A DNA stretch of 10,321 bases from an uncultured Prochlorococcus sp. (GCA_913041805.1 CAJWIZ010000015.1:1-10321); one strand, 5' to 3'; shown: positions 1 through 7,490, counted from the stretch's first letter. The notes: generated from the sequence alone by a model not told the origin. A program made the numbers and translations.

Positions 1-55
1 AACTCGCCTTAGCCGAATTATGAGTTCGGTGCATTCACCAGATTGCTAGACCCCC
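1..55 (-). tRNA. tRNA with anticodon CAU (elongator Met or Ile2), 3' part beyond window
   Basis: Read on the minus strand, this is the 5' three quarters of a tRNA. The acceptor strand GGGGGTC (55-49) is followed by T8 A9, a D-arm GCA...TGC with GG in its loop, an anticodon stem CCGAA/TTCGG (29-25 and 17-13) around the loop CTCATAA, a five-base variable loop, and the T-stem GCGAG with the start of TTC. The anticodon CAT is at 22-20. The anticodon stem lacks the three G-C pairs of initiator tRNAs, so it is not tRNA-fMet. CAU can be elongator Met, or Ile2 after lysidine modification of C34. The visible part does not decide, and the distal acceptor strand lies outside the window. It diverges from pyrE across a 111-base gap in which I see no clear promoter for either gene. 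Confidence 0.9.
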
Positions 56-166
56 CTTCTGTTGGATCTATCAAAGCTGCTTGATGATAAGAAAGACTTT
101 GCAGAAAAAACAGTTACGGTCGATTAATACCAAACTAAACAATTCATTGGAAAATCAATAGCTACT

Positions 167-748
167 ATGACTCCTCTTACTGAAACTCAGGAAGCTTGTA
201 AAGACAAGCTTCTAAACATGCTTGCGAGAGATGCATACCGTTTTGGGGATTTTTCTTTGTCTTCTGGACGCAAAAGTAAACATTACGTAAATTGCAAGCC
301 AGTTACTCTCAGTGGTCTTGGCCTTTCATTACTAAGTATTGCGCTTTTAGATAATGTTGAAGAAAATTCTTTGGCTGTAGCAGGCCTCACACTAGGAGCT
401 GATCCATTAGTAAGTGCTGTGGCTATGAAGGCTGCTCAAATTAATCGTCATCTTGATGCGTTAATAGTTCGCAAGGAGGCGAAAGGACATGGAACGGGAG
501 CCTGGTTGGAAGGCCCACTACCGCCAAAAGGCTCTTTGATTACTGTTCTGGAAGATGTAGTAACAACAGGAGGCTCTTCTTTAAAAGCAGTCACGCAACT
601 TCGTGAGGCAGGATTTTTAGTGAAAAGGATTGTCACTATTGTTGACCGGCAAGAAGGTGGTGAAATTGCATTGAAGGATTGTGGTTTGGAATTGATCAGC
701 CTTTTTCAATTGAAGGATGTTGCTTTAAAGGCAAAATCAATATTGTGA
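167..748 (+). CDS. pyrE: Orotate phosphoribosyltransferase
   Basis: PyrE converts orotate and PRPP to orotidine 5'-monophosphate, the fifth step of de novo UMP synthesis in the cytoplasm. The 193-residue product is near the short end for the family. Visible signatures are the N-terminal [17 protein letters not shown] region (27-42), the flexible catalytic loop region [16 protein letters not shown] (101-116), and the type I PRPP-binding motif [12 protein letters not shown] (127-138) with its two acidic residues and the TTGG turn. The ATG at 167 is the only start that keeps the whole N-terminus. No strong Shine-Dalgarno lies upstream, which is common in picocyanobacteria. Its TGA stop overlaps the ATG of the YgfZ-like gene (ATGA, 745-750 region), so the two are probably co-transcribed and translationally coupled. 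A 9-bp perfect inverted repeat lies at codons 9-16. Confidence 0.95.
   Translation: MTPLTETQEACKDKLLNMLARDAYRFGDFSLSSGRKSKHYVNCKPVTLSGLGLSLLSIALLDNVEENSLAVAGLTLGADPLVSAVAMKAAQINRHLDALIVRKEAKGHGTGAWLEGPLPPKGSLITVLEDVVTTGGSSLKAVTQLREAGFLVKRIVTIVDRQEGGEIALKDCGLELISLFQLKDVALKAKSIL
191..212 (+). repeat. Inverted repeat (9-bp stem, 4-base loop) early in pyrE
   Basis: GAAGCTTGT (191-199) and ACAAGCTTC (204-212) are exact reverse complements separated by AAAG. In the pyrE mRNA they could form a compact hairpin beginning 24 bases after the start codon. No U-tract follows, so this is not an intrinsic terminator. Any regulatory role is speculation, and under equal base frequencies one such 9-bp repeat with a short loop is not very surprising in 10 kb. 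Confidence 0.6.
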
Positions 749-1605
749 TGAGTCATTTTCATCAAATGCTTTGGGATCAAAAAATGCCTCGTTTGAGGTT
801 GGTTGGGTCTGGTGCCAGAGCTTTTTTAAATGGACAAACAACAGTTGATTTCATGGAAGAGTCTCCTCCTGCCTTCCTAAGAGGTTTTTGGTTGAACACA
901 GCAGGGAGAGTAAGAGCTCTTTTTGAGGCTCGCTTAATAGATGAAGGTGCAGAATTGTTGGTTTTAGGAGGAGATTTTGATGAGGTGATGAAAGGCTTTG
1001 ATCAAGTTATATTTCCTTCGGATAATGTTCGATTGGATTTGGGCTCGGAGATTAGAAGAGTCCAGCTATTGGTAACTAAACAGCCAGATAGATTTAGCAA
1101 TGTTCAATGGATTTTGCCTGGTGATTCATTATCAGGAATCGTTCAAAATTTGAATCCTTCAACTCCTTTAGAGTTTGCTCGATGGCGGATGGAACATGGA
1201 CTTCCTATTGGTCAGGGTGAGCTAGATGCAAGAAATAATCCTTTTGAGCTTGGGTTATCTAATTTGGTCAATTTCAACAAAGGGTGTTATTTAGGGCAAG
1301 AGACAGTCGCCAAGTTACTTAGAGCAGGGCCAGTGCGCAAACAACTAAGGTTTTGGGAATCTGATAGCCATCTTTCAGTCGGTCAAGCGCTGACAAGCTC
1401 TGCTCCTAAGTCAATTGATAAGAAGAAAGTGGGGGAAGTTATTGCTGTAATGAGTAATAAAAAAAATTGCTCTAGCTTTGGCTTGGCGATACTGCGTAAT
1501 CAAGCATTTGAATGCCAAGAGCTTTATGCAATTGATGACTTGAGTCGGTTAATTGTCAAAATTCCTATTGGGTTTGTTGATGCCTCTTCGGAAAATGTGG
1601 AGTAG
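748..1605 (+). CDS. ygfZ: YgfZ/GcvT-like folate-binding protein
   Basis: YgfZ-family proteins resemble the T-protein of the glycine cleavage system and bind tetrahydrofolate. They support assembly or repair of Fe-S enzymes rather than glycine cleavage. The key signature is KGCYLGQE at residues 178-185, preceded by NPFELGLSNLVNFN, with the family's conserved cysteine at 180. The N-terminal half contains FLNGQTTVDF (26-35), the usual start of the GcvT-like fold, and LNTAGRVRALFEARL (49-63). Length is 285 residues from ATG 748. An upstream in-frame ATG at 679 would put 23 residues inside pyrE and is unlikely: the 748 start gives an ATGA stop-start overlap and the expected N-terminus. The gene converges with the RecB-like gene, leaving 11 bases between their stop codons and no room for a separate terminator. 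Confidence 0.88.
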   Translation: MSHFHQMLWDQKMPRLRLVGSGARAFLNGQTTVDFMEESPPAFLRGFWLNTAGRVRALFEARLIDEGAELLVLGGDFDEVMKGFDQVIFPSDNVRLDLGSEIRRVQLLVTKQPDRFSNVQWILPGDSLSGIVQNLNPSTPLEFARWRMEHGLPIGQGELDARNNPFELGLSNLVNFNKGCYLGQETVAKLLRAGPVRKQLRFWESDSHLSVGQALTSSAPKSIDKKKVGEVIAVMSNKKNCSSFGLAILRNQAFECQELYAIDDLSRLIVKIPIGFVDASSENVE

Positions 1606-1616
1606 GACTTTGGAAT

Positions 1617-3110
1617 TTAGTCTTGGTTGAATAGCCATTTTGCAACTGCCCATGTAGCAAAGCAATCATCTTGGTTGTATTGCAAAAGCCATTTCAGTTG
1701 ATTTGATTTTCTACGAGCCTCTTGCTTAGCACTCCTCCATTGTCTCCACCAAAGTAATGCTCTTGCGCCATCAACACCTTTATGTTTCCAATGAAAACCT
1801 GTCCAATTTGCTACCACCTTTAATCCATAGTTATTTAGAGGTAAAAGCCAATGAAGACGCAATCTTGAATGGATATCTATTAGTTGATTCCTAAGTTCTG
1901 CTAGCTCTTTCTCATTTGCACCTTGTTTGGTAGCCAGACGAATCAGGCTTATTGCCTCAGTCTCCCCATAATGCAAAACAGGCCAATCTTTGTAAATAGT
2001 TAATTTTCGCTTAAGCCTTTTCCAGCAAAGCGCTGAACCGTGTTCATGAAGCGCAAGTATTGGTTGGTATTTAGCTCCGTTTAAGTCCCATTGCCCATTT
2101 CTTTTGCGATTGAGACGTATGAATCCATGTAAGAAATCATCGTGGATATCTGGATCGGATTCGATGTCGTAGAGCAGAACTCCTGGGGCTTTTTTTAGTT
2201 CTGGTATTGCTGGAGCAAGATTCAGTCTTTTTGGGATCCCAATATCTTGAACTTTTGCTTGTGAAACTAGTTGGGGAGCAACTTGTCCATGTTGCTCCCC
2301 AAAAGTTTGGAGGCTATTGCTTAGAGCTATCGGATTAGCTGTTGCCAAGTCATGGACTGTAGATATTCCAACCTCGTGCAGCATTTGTTTTCTTTTGGAT
2401 CCAATGCCACTAACTTCATTAAGATTCCCTGTCGCTTTTGCTTCAATGTTGCAAAGGCCGCGCCAAGAGCAGAGGGAACATTTTCGACGATCTGATGTAA
2501 GAGCTGGTGGCTCGCTTCTTATCAGATCGGCATTTAGTTTGATCAGAGAATCTTTGAGTTGTTTTTGCAGACTGGCTTTGTCAAGAGAAATTGTTTGGTG
2601 CTCTAAGCCTGTATGAGCTTTTGAAATCACCAACCCATTAGGTACTGGTGATTTTTGCAATTGTTCCAACAGCAGGCCAATCAGACTTAAAGCAAGTTTG
2701 TGATCTCTTGTAAGTTTTCTCCCTTGACGAGCGATTACCGGCCTGTACATAAACTCCCCCCATCGGCTTGTCCCTGATACTCGTTGAAGAAATGGTGGAT
2801 GAGCTTCTAAAAGTTCATTTGACGGACCGAACCCTTTTAGTCGTACCCCCACTACAGCTTCTGCCCCTGCCTGGCATGCCCTTATGCCTTGACCTGGTTT
2901 ATTAGGGATGAGTTCATTAAAACTCTTTTGCTGGTGATCTAATTGAAGAGCTCTATGTGCAGACCAAACCCTGCTTGCTGGATTGCCATAACGGTCAAGC
3001 CAAGCCTTTCGGTTACAACGCACCCAGCTGTGTAGTAGCCGATCAGTCAGCACATGCGAGGCTTGATAGTGGATCACCATATCTTGACGATAGGGTGCTT
3101 GCTTTTTCAT
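1617..3110 (-). CDS. TM0106-type RecB/Cas4-like protein with RNase H-like domain
   Basis: The 497-residue protein matches the architecture of TM0106-type 'putative RecB family nucleases'. Cys32 (in VRCNRKAWL) plus Cys211, Cys214 and Cys220 (C-x2-C-x5-C) form the split four-cysteine pattern that holds an Fe-S cluster in Cas4, AddB and Dna2-like nucleases. A helix-hairpin-helix follows (NEVSGIGSKRKQMLHEVGIS, 231-250). The C-terminal RNase H-like or DnaQ-like exonuclease domain starts at LLYDIESDP (312-320, Asp315 and Glu317) and ends with YNQDDC (478-483). The family is thought to act on DNA or RNA ends, but its cellular role is not established. Oddly, the PD-(D/E)XK catalytic positions look lost: EAHPPFLQRV (102-111) and YRPVIARQGRK (122-132) stand where acidic residues and D-x-K are expected. 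Met11 is an alternative start. It diverges from the phosphohexomutase gene over 18 bases. Confidence 0.82.
   Translation of the reverse strand: MKKQAPYRQDMVIHYQASHVLTDRLLHSWVRCNRKAWLDRYGNPASRVWSAHRALQLDHQQKSFNELIPNKPGQGIRACQAGAEAVVGVRLKGFGPSNELLEAHPPFLQRVSGTSRWGEFMYRPVIARQGRKLTRDHKLALSLIGLLLEQLQKSPVPNGLVISKAHTGLEHQTISLDKASLQKQLKDSLIKLNADLIRSEPPALTSDRRKCSLCSWRGLCNIEAKATGNLNEVSGIGSKRKQMLHEVGISTVHDLATANPIALSNSLQTFGEQHGQVAPQLVSQAKVQDIGIPKRLNLAPAIPELKKAPGVLLYDIESDPDIHDDFLHGFIRLNRKRNGQWDLNGAKYQPILALHEHGSALCWKRLKRKLTIYKDWPVLHYGETEAISLIRLATKQGANEKELAELRNQLIDIHSRLRLHWLLPLNNYGLKVVANWTGFHWKHKGVDGARALLWWRQWRSAKQEARRKSNQLKWLLQYNQDDCFATWAVAKWLFNQD
2271..2302. repeat. Perfect 12-bp inverted repeat inside the RecB-like gene
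   Basis: TTGGGGAGCAAC (2271-2282) and GTTGCTCCCCAA (2291-2302) are exact reverse complements separated by eight bases. The stem is GC-rich compared with its surroundings. On the coding (minus) strand it encodes FGEQHGQVAPQ, residues 270-280, in the linker between the helix-hairpin-helix and the RNase H-like domain. Neither strand has a T-tract after the stem, so it does not fit an intrinsic terminator. Its function is unknown. Confidence 0.75.
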
Positions 3111-3128
3111 TCAAGGCCATCTAACCCA

Positions 3129-4589
3129 ATGGATCAGAATTCACTGCGGCTTAGTGCTTCCCCTATTCAATTTGGAACTGATGGTTGGCGAGGTGTTCTT
3201 GGGGTTGACATTACTCTTGAGAGACTTTTGGTAGTGGCAGCTGCAGCGGCGAGGGAGTTGGCTAGTCGTTCGCCTGCAGACTTGGAAAGTCGCACAGTTG
3301 TAATTGGTTATGACCGTCGTTTCCTTGCTCCTGAACTTGCAGAAGCTATTGCCTCAGCTGTTAGGGGTTGTGATTTAGAACCTCTTTTGACAGCCACTTC
3401 AGTCCCTACTCCTGCTTGTAGCTGGGCCGTTGTTGAACATCAAGCGTTGGGTGCTTTGGTTATAACAGCTAGTCATAACCCTCCTGAATGGTTGGGATTA
3501 AAAATCAAGGGTTATTGGGGGGGGTCAGTGGAAGGGGATTTCACTAAGTCTGTTGAACAAAGGATTGCAGCTGGTGGAGTAACTATGCCGATAGAGGCAG
3601 TCACGAAAAGGTTTGATGCCAGGAAAGAACATTTGGAAGGGCTACGCAGAAAAATTGATATTCCTTCGCTGGTTAGGGGTTTGGAATCTATGGATTTAAG
3701 AGTTATCGTTGATCCGATGCACGGTTCTGCTGCAGGCTGTATATCTGAACTGCTTAAAGAAGGCCGAAAAGGGTTGGTTAAGGAAATAAATATTGCACGA
3801 GATCCTTTGTTTGGTGGTAATCCACCTGAGCCATTAGAGCCTTACTTAAAGCAGTTAATTCAGGAAATTAAGACATCAAATATGCAGGGGCAGAATGCTT
3901 TGGGATTAGTTTTTGATGGTGATGGTGATCGAATCGCGGCAATAGATGAAAAAGGTAGATTTTGCAGTACACAGTTGTTGATGCCTCTTTTGATAGATCA
4001 TCTTGCAAGGGTTAAAAACTTACCTGGATGTGTGATTAAAACTGTTAGTGGTTCTGACTTAATGAGTTTGGTTGCTGAAGATTTAGGGCTAGAAGTTCTT
4101 GAAATGCCTGTTGGCTTCAAGTATATAGCCGCAGAAATGTTCTCTAAGGCAGTTCTCGTGGGAGGTGAAGAATCTGGAGGTATTGGCTTTGGTGAACATT
4201 TGCCAGAACGAGATGCTTTATTTGCTTGTTTACTTTTGCTGGAATCTTTGACCCATAAGCAACGCCTACTTGGAGAAAGCGTGGATGCACTTCAAGCGAA
4301 GTTTGGAGTTAGTCACTATGAACGTATTGATTTGCGCTTGAAAGATTTTGATGCCAGAAAACGATTACAAGAATTCCTTGAATCAACTCCTCCTTCGAGC
4401 GTCGCAGGACAAGCAGTACAAGAGGTAATTACTACTGATGGAGTGAAGCTTCGAGTAGATGTAATGCATTGGTTGATGTTTCGTTTTTCAGGTACAGAGC
4501 CGTTGTTAAGGATTTATTGCGAGGCTCCTACTTATGACAAAGTCGATAAGACTCTTTTATGGGCAAAGGAGCTTACGGAAAGAGTATGA
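3129..4589 (+). CDS. Phosphoglucomutase/phosphomannomutase family protein
   Basis: This is an alpha-D-phosphohexomutase, which interconverts hexose 1- and 6-phosphates through a phosphoserine. It would supply glucose 1-phosphate for glycogen and nucleotide sugars, or mannose 1-phosphate. All four active-site motifs are intact: the phosphoserine loop TASHNP (113-118, Ser115), the metal-binding DGDGDR (263-268), the sugar-binding GGEESGG (345-351), and the phosphate-binding RFSGTEP (452-458). The N-terminal FGTDGWRG (15-22) is typical. Length is 486 residues from ATG 3129. An upstream in-frame ATG at 3054 would add 25 unrelated residues antisense to the RecB-like gene, so I reject it. Substrate preference (glucose, mannose or glucosamine phosphate) cannot be told from these motifs. 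The stop overlaps the rdgB start (ATGA). Residues 130-132 are encoded over a run of eight G. Confidence 0.92.
   Translation: MDQNSLRLSASPIQFGTDGWRGVLGVDITLERLLVVAAAAARELASRSPADLESRTVVIGYDRRFLAPELAEAIASAVRGCDLEPLLTATSVPTPACSWAVVEHQALGALVITASHNPPEWLGLKIKGYWGGSVEGDFTKSVEQRIAAGGVTMPIEAVTKRFDARKEHLEGLRRKIDIPSLVRGLESMDLRVIVDPMHGSAAGCISELLKEGRKGLVKEINIARDPLFGGNPPEPLEPYLKQLIQEIKTSNMQGQNALGLVFDGDGDRIAAIDEKGRFCSTQLLMPLLIDHLARVKNLPGCVIKTVSGSDLMSLVAEDLGLEVLEMPVGFKYIAAEMFSKAVLVGGEESGGIGFGEHLPERDALFACLLLLESLTHKQRLLGESVDALQAKFGVSHYERIDLRLKDFDARKRLQEFLESTPPSSVAGQAVQEVITTDGVKLRVDVMHWLMFRFSGTEPLLRIYCEAPTYDKVDKTLLWAKELTERV
3517..3524 (+). repeat. Run of eight G in the phosphohexomutase gene
   Basis: Eight consecutive G residues fall in the codons for Trp-Gly-Gly (residues 130-132). 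The frame is intact here. It is the longest G tract I noticed in the window, and such tracts are prone to slippage. Confidence 0.9.
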
Positions 4590-5185
4590 GTCAGCAAAAT
4601 AGGAGTAAACCTTCTTTAGTAATTGCTAGTGGCAATTTGGGAAAAGTGAGAGAGTTTCGGAAACTTCTTATGGATTTACCAGTAACGATTCTCTCTCAGC
4701 CTGAAGGTTTGCAGATTGAGGAAAGCGGAAAGACTTTTGTTGAAAATGCGCGTTTAAAGGCACTTGCAGTAGCCAAGGCCACAGGACAATGGGCTATGGC
4801 AGATGATTCAGGCTTAAGTGTAGATGCTCTTGACGGCGCACCAGGAGTTTATTCGGCACGGTATGCAAATACTGATGAAGAACGGATTTGTCGTTTGTTG
4901 AAAGATCTAGAACCTTTTGCTGATCGATCTGCTCATTTTAGTTCTGCTATATGTGTTGCATCACCGGAAGAGGAGATTTTGCTGGAAGTTGAAGGAAAAT
5001 GTGAAGGATTAATCATTGAAGAACCTAGAGGGATTAATGGATTTGGGTATGATCCTGTTTTTGAAGTTTATGGAACTGGATTAACTTTTGCAGAGATGGA
5101 AATAGAAAATAAGCAGATGTTTAGTCACAGAGGAAAGGCCTTCGCATTATTGCGTCCAGAACTGGAAAAACTATTTAGAGCTTGA
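4586..5185 (+). CDS. rdgB: Non-canonical purine NTP pyrophosphatase (RdgB/Ham1)
   Basis: This enzyme hydrolyses dITP, ITP and XTP to the monophosphate and pyrophosphate, keeping deaminated purines out of DNA and RNA. The 199-residue length is typical. Family motifs in order are SGNLGKVREF (15-24; usually TGN-x-x-K, so Ser replaces Thr), ENARLKALAVA (53-63), MADDSGLSVDALDGAPGVYSAR (71-92) with the catalytic acidic pair, GFGYDPVFEV (152-161), and FSHRGKA (179-185). I chose ATG 4586, which overlaps the upstream TGA as ATGA and has GGAAAG just upstream. A start at 4559 would extend into the mutase gene. It converges with the carotenoid oxygenase gene across 81 AT-rich bases that show no convincing terminator hairpin. 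Confidence 0.94.
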   Translation: MSQQNRSKPSLVIASGNLGKVREFRKLLMDLPVTILSQPEGLQIEESGKTFVENARLKALAVAKATGQWAMADDSGLSVDALDGAPGVYSARYANTDEERICRLLKDLEPFADRSAHFSSAICVASPEEEILLEVEGKCEGLIIEEPRGINGFGYDPVFEVYGTGLTFAEMEIENKQMFSHRGKAFALLRPELEKLFRA

Positions 5186-5266
5186 ACCTAATTTGAAAGA
5201 AGTTTAAAAAATAATTTATGCTTTGTTTTTATTTAATTGGAGGAGATGCAAACTTTTTATTTGCTT

Positions 5267-6760
5267 TCAAACTTCAGAAACCCAGCTTCCATGTAATCCA
5301 TGTGGAATGGAAATAGGTAACTCAATTACAGCCACTTCTTTTAGATCATGTGCATCAAGAATTACTAGATCAGTTCCACAGCGTGCCCCATTCCAAACTA
5401 AAACTAGAACCCATCCTTCATCTTCGATCTTGGAATTTGATTTGGGGACCATTAAGGGCTCACTAACAAAGCCACGAGGTGCGGCACTCCAAATAAACTC
5501 TTCAAGATTAGATAAATCAAGTTTTTTAATTGCTTGAAGAGGTGCATAGCCTTTAGGCTTTCCCGCGACGGCCATCCAGCTATATCTTGCGGAAAGCCCT
5601 TCTTGATGAGGGTTAACCATAGCGAACTCGCAACATTGTTCGCTATATCTTGTTGTTTGAACTTTTTGATTAACCAGATTGATTTCACATTTCGAAAGTA
5701 TGCCTGCAGGGATTAGATCGAAGTTCATTTTTAGGAAGTCATCTTGAGGCCCTACTTCAGGAAAATCTGGGTAATGTATGCTTTCTACAATGACTTTTTC
5801 GTCTTTTTCCCATGCATTTAGGTGGTGAAAAACAAAGCCATCTGGTGCATCGAAACTTCTAGGTGGTTCACCTGCGAAGGCACCTGAATCTCTAGGAATA
5901 AGTAAAAATTTTCCCTTTCCATTAGTTTTTGACTTCAAGCATTGAGCTGCTCCCTTTTGTCCCAAGACAAATGGCAATGGATTGAAGGAAATCGCATTTT
6001 GCAAAAACACAGCCCAGTTGGGTGTAATTGCAAAGTCGTGCAAAAAAGAAAAACCATTGAAGCTGTCTTCTCGATTGTGAATTAGTTTTCCAGCTTCTTC
6101 TCCTTCAGTCTCAAATTCCATTAACCGAACAATGCTTTTTGGACCTGCCTTAACACCGAAGGTGACCATTCGAGGAGTTCCATGGTGACCTGGATCAAAC
6201 CTGGGATGGGCACTAAAAGGTTCGTTAGGCTTTAAAACCCCATTAAGAGTTGTGAGCCCAATGGTTTCGAGAGTGATTGGATCAAGGGCATGAGGTCCAG
6301 CTGCTTCCCATAATGCAAGTAGTTGTGCCCCAAGCTTGATTACATGAGTGTTAGCAATATTTTTAAATCGTAGATCAAAGGCATTTGCAATTGTTCCACC
6401 AGGTCTTTGTGTACCGAAGACACCTCTGTATAGAAATTTCCCAGCCTTTTCTTCCTCCTCCCATCCTTTGGTGCGAACAAATCGATTGCTAAGGGTTGCT
6501 TCTCCATTCTTAAACCGAATGGAGGTGATCATTCCATCACCATCAAATGGATGGTGTACTCGATTGCCGTCACGCTCTACACGCCCAGGCCCATTGCGAT
6601 AGAAGAAGCCACATAGTTCTTGAGGAATTTTGCCTTTTTTGGGACGAATACTTACAACGTTTAGTTCCTTTTCAACATTGCAATAACCGCTAGCCCAGTC
6701 TTGGCGATCAAATTGCCTTGGGACCTTATTCGATGAAGGATTTAAGGCAGTTTTGGTCAC
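5267..6760 (-). CDS. Carotenoid oxygenase (RPE65/CCD family)
   Basis: Members are non-heme Fe(II) dioxygenases that split double bonds of carotenoids, apocarotenoids or, in some branches, stilbenes. The seven-bladed propeller's four iron-binding histidines are visible: His185 in SAHPRFDP (183-190), His241 in FLHDFAIT (239-246), His312 in FHHLNAWE (311-318), and His490 in PHGLHGSW (486-493). The N-terminal motif RNGPGR (55-60) and the glycine/aspartate stretch HHPFDGDGMI (69-78) are typical. Length is 497 residues, close to the Synechocystis apocarotenoid oxygenase. The start is GTG at 6760: an in-frame stop lies four codons upstream and the next in-frame ATG (residue 78) would remove conserved sequence. 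It follows hisB by 76 bases on the same strand. The substrate cannot be assigned from sequence alone, and an apocarotenoid is the best guess. Confidence 0.92.
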   Translation of the reverse strand: MTKTALNPSSNKVPRQFDRQDWASGYCNVEKELNVVSIRPKKGKIPQELCGFFYRNGPGRVERDGNRVHHPFDGDGMITSIRFKNGEATLSNRFVRTKGWEEEEKAGKFLYRGVFGTQRPGGTIANAFDLRFKNIANTHVIKLGAQLLALWEAAGPHALDPITLETIGLTTLNGVLKPNEPFSAHPRFDPGHHGTPRMVTFGVKAGPKSIVRLMEFETEGEEAGKLIHNREDSFNGFSFLHDFAITPNWAVFLQNAISFNPLPFVLGQKGAAQCLKSKTNGKGKFLLIPRDSGAFAGEPPRSFDAPDGFVFHHLNAWEKDEKVIVESIHYPDFPEVGPQDDFLKMNFDLIPAGILSKCEINLVNQKVQTTRYSEQCCEFAMVNPHQEGLSARYSWMAVAGKPKGYAPLQAIKKLDLSNLEEFIWSAAPRGFVSEPLMVPKSNSKIEDEGWVLVLVWNGARCGTDLVILDAHDLKEVAVIELPISIPHGLHGSWVSEV

Positions 6761-6836
6761 AGTTTGGGATTAATTAGGTCTTTAATATTCGCGCAAAAGC
6801 ACATATATCGCGTCATTCGCTTTGGGAACAGAACTT

Positions 6837-7454
6837 TTAACCATTGGATCCAGCTTGTTCAAGGATACCTTTACTACTAGGGACACTCGCAGACCTACGT
6901 GGATCAACTTCAGTTGCCATCCTGAGTGCTCTTGCAAATGCCTTAAAGCAGGCTTCGACAATGTGGTGAGAGTTGGCCCCGCTCAATTGTCGTATATGCA
7001 AAGTGAGCCCACTGTTATTTACAACTGCGCCGAAAAACTCTTTTACTAATTCAGTGTCATAGGTGCCAATTTTTTGAGTTGGTATTTGGAGTTCAAAATT
7101 TAAATGAGGGCGACCAGAACAATCCAGAACAACTTGTACTAATGCTTCATCCAGTGGGGCTGCAAAATGTCCAAAACGATGAATTCCTAAACGATCACCT
7201 AGTGCTTTAGAAAGTGCTTGTCCAAATGCAATGCCAACATCTTCATTGGTGTGATGATCATCAATATGAGTATCGCCTTTTGCTTGTATTGAGATATCTA
7301 TAAGTCCATGACTAGCTATCTGGTGAAGCATGTGATCAAGAAATGCAACTCCAGTATCGACTTGGCATTGGCCACTTCCATCTAGTCCTAAAGAAACTAG
7401 AACATCTGTTTCGCCAGTTTTGCGATGTACCTCTCCTTGCCTTTTGGAGGTCAT
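6837..7454 (-). CDS. hisB: Imidazoleglycerol-phosphate dehydratase
   Basis: HisB dehydrates imidazole glycerol phosphate to imidazole acetol phosphate in histidine synthesis. This is the monofunctional form (205 residues), without the phosphatase domain fused to it in enterobacteria. The metal-binding signatures are complete: [13 protein letters not shown] (38-50), [14 protein letters not shown] (65-78), [14 protein letters not shown] (93-106), and [17 protein letters not shown] (162-178), then the [13 protein letters not shown] tail (184-196). The ATG at 7454 has AGAGG seven bases upstream. It lies 36 bases after fabI and probably shares its transcript. An out-of-frame 8-codon micro-ORF in that gap ends in a TGA overlapping this ATG, so translational coupling is possible. 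It is isolated from other his genes, which is usual in cyanobacteria. Confidence 0.96.
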   Translation of the reverse strand: MTSKRQGEVHRKTGETDVLVSLGLDGSGQCQVDTGVAFLDHMLHQIASHGLIDISIQAKGDTHIDDHHTNEDVGIAFGQALSKALGDRLGIHRFGHFAAPLDEALVQVVLDCSGRPHLNFELQIPTQKIGTYDTELVKEFFGAVVNNSGLTLHIRQLSGANSHHIVEACFKAFARALRMATEVDPRRSASVPSSKGILEQAGSNG

Positions 7455-7477
7455 ATCATTGCCTCTAGCTGAATCAT
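7451..7477 (-). other. 8-codon micro-ORF overlapping the hisB start
   Basis: On the minus strand an ATG at 7477 reads MIQLEAMI and stops at a TGA whose first two bases are the last two of the hisB ATG (ATGA). AAGAGA lies four bases upstream as a weak ribosome-binding sequence. It has no histidine codons, so it is not a classic his leader peptide. It may only be chance in a 36-base gap. Confidence 0.25.
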
Positions 7478-7490
7478 GGTTCTCTTTAAA

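Noticed and set aside
679..747. Upstream start for the YgfZ-like protein
   Set aside because: The extra 23 residues would overlap pyrE in another frame and do not resemble the family N-terminus; the ATGA-overlap start at 748 fits better.
5186..5266. Possible bidirectional terminator between rdgB and the carotenoid oxygenase gene
   Set aside because: The region is AT-rich, but the only inverted repeat (GCAAA/TTTGC, 5248-5264) has a 5-bp stem and no proper T-tract after it on either strand.
5246..5296. GGAGGAG followed by an ATG and a 16-codon reading frame after rdgB
   Set aside because: The Shine-Dalgarno-like sequence directly abuts the ATG, leaving no workable spacing, and most of the frame is antisense to the end of the carotenoid oxygenase gene.
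6502..6541. Two adjacent inverted repeats (8-bp and 6-bp arms) in the carotenoid oxygenase gene
   Set aside because: At these arm lengths about one or more is expected by chance in a window this size, and the region encodes conserved protein sequence.
7252..7263. 12-base palindrome TGATGATCATCA in hisB
   Set aside because: It is a product of the codons for the invariant Asp-Asp-His-His metal-binding motif.
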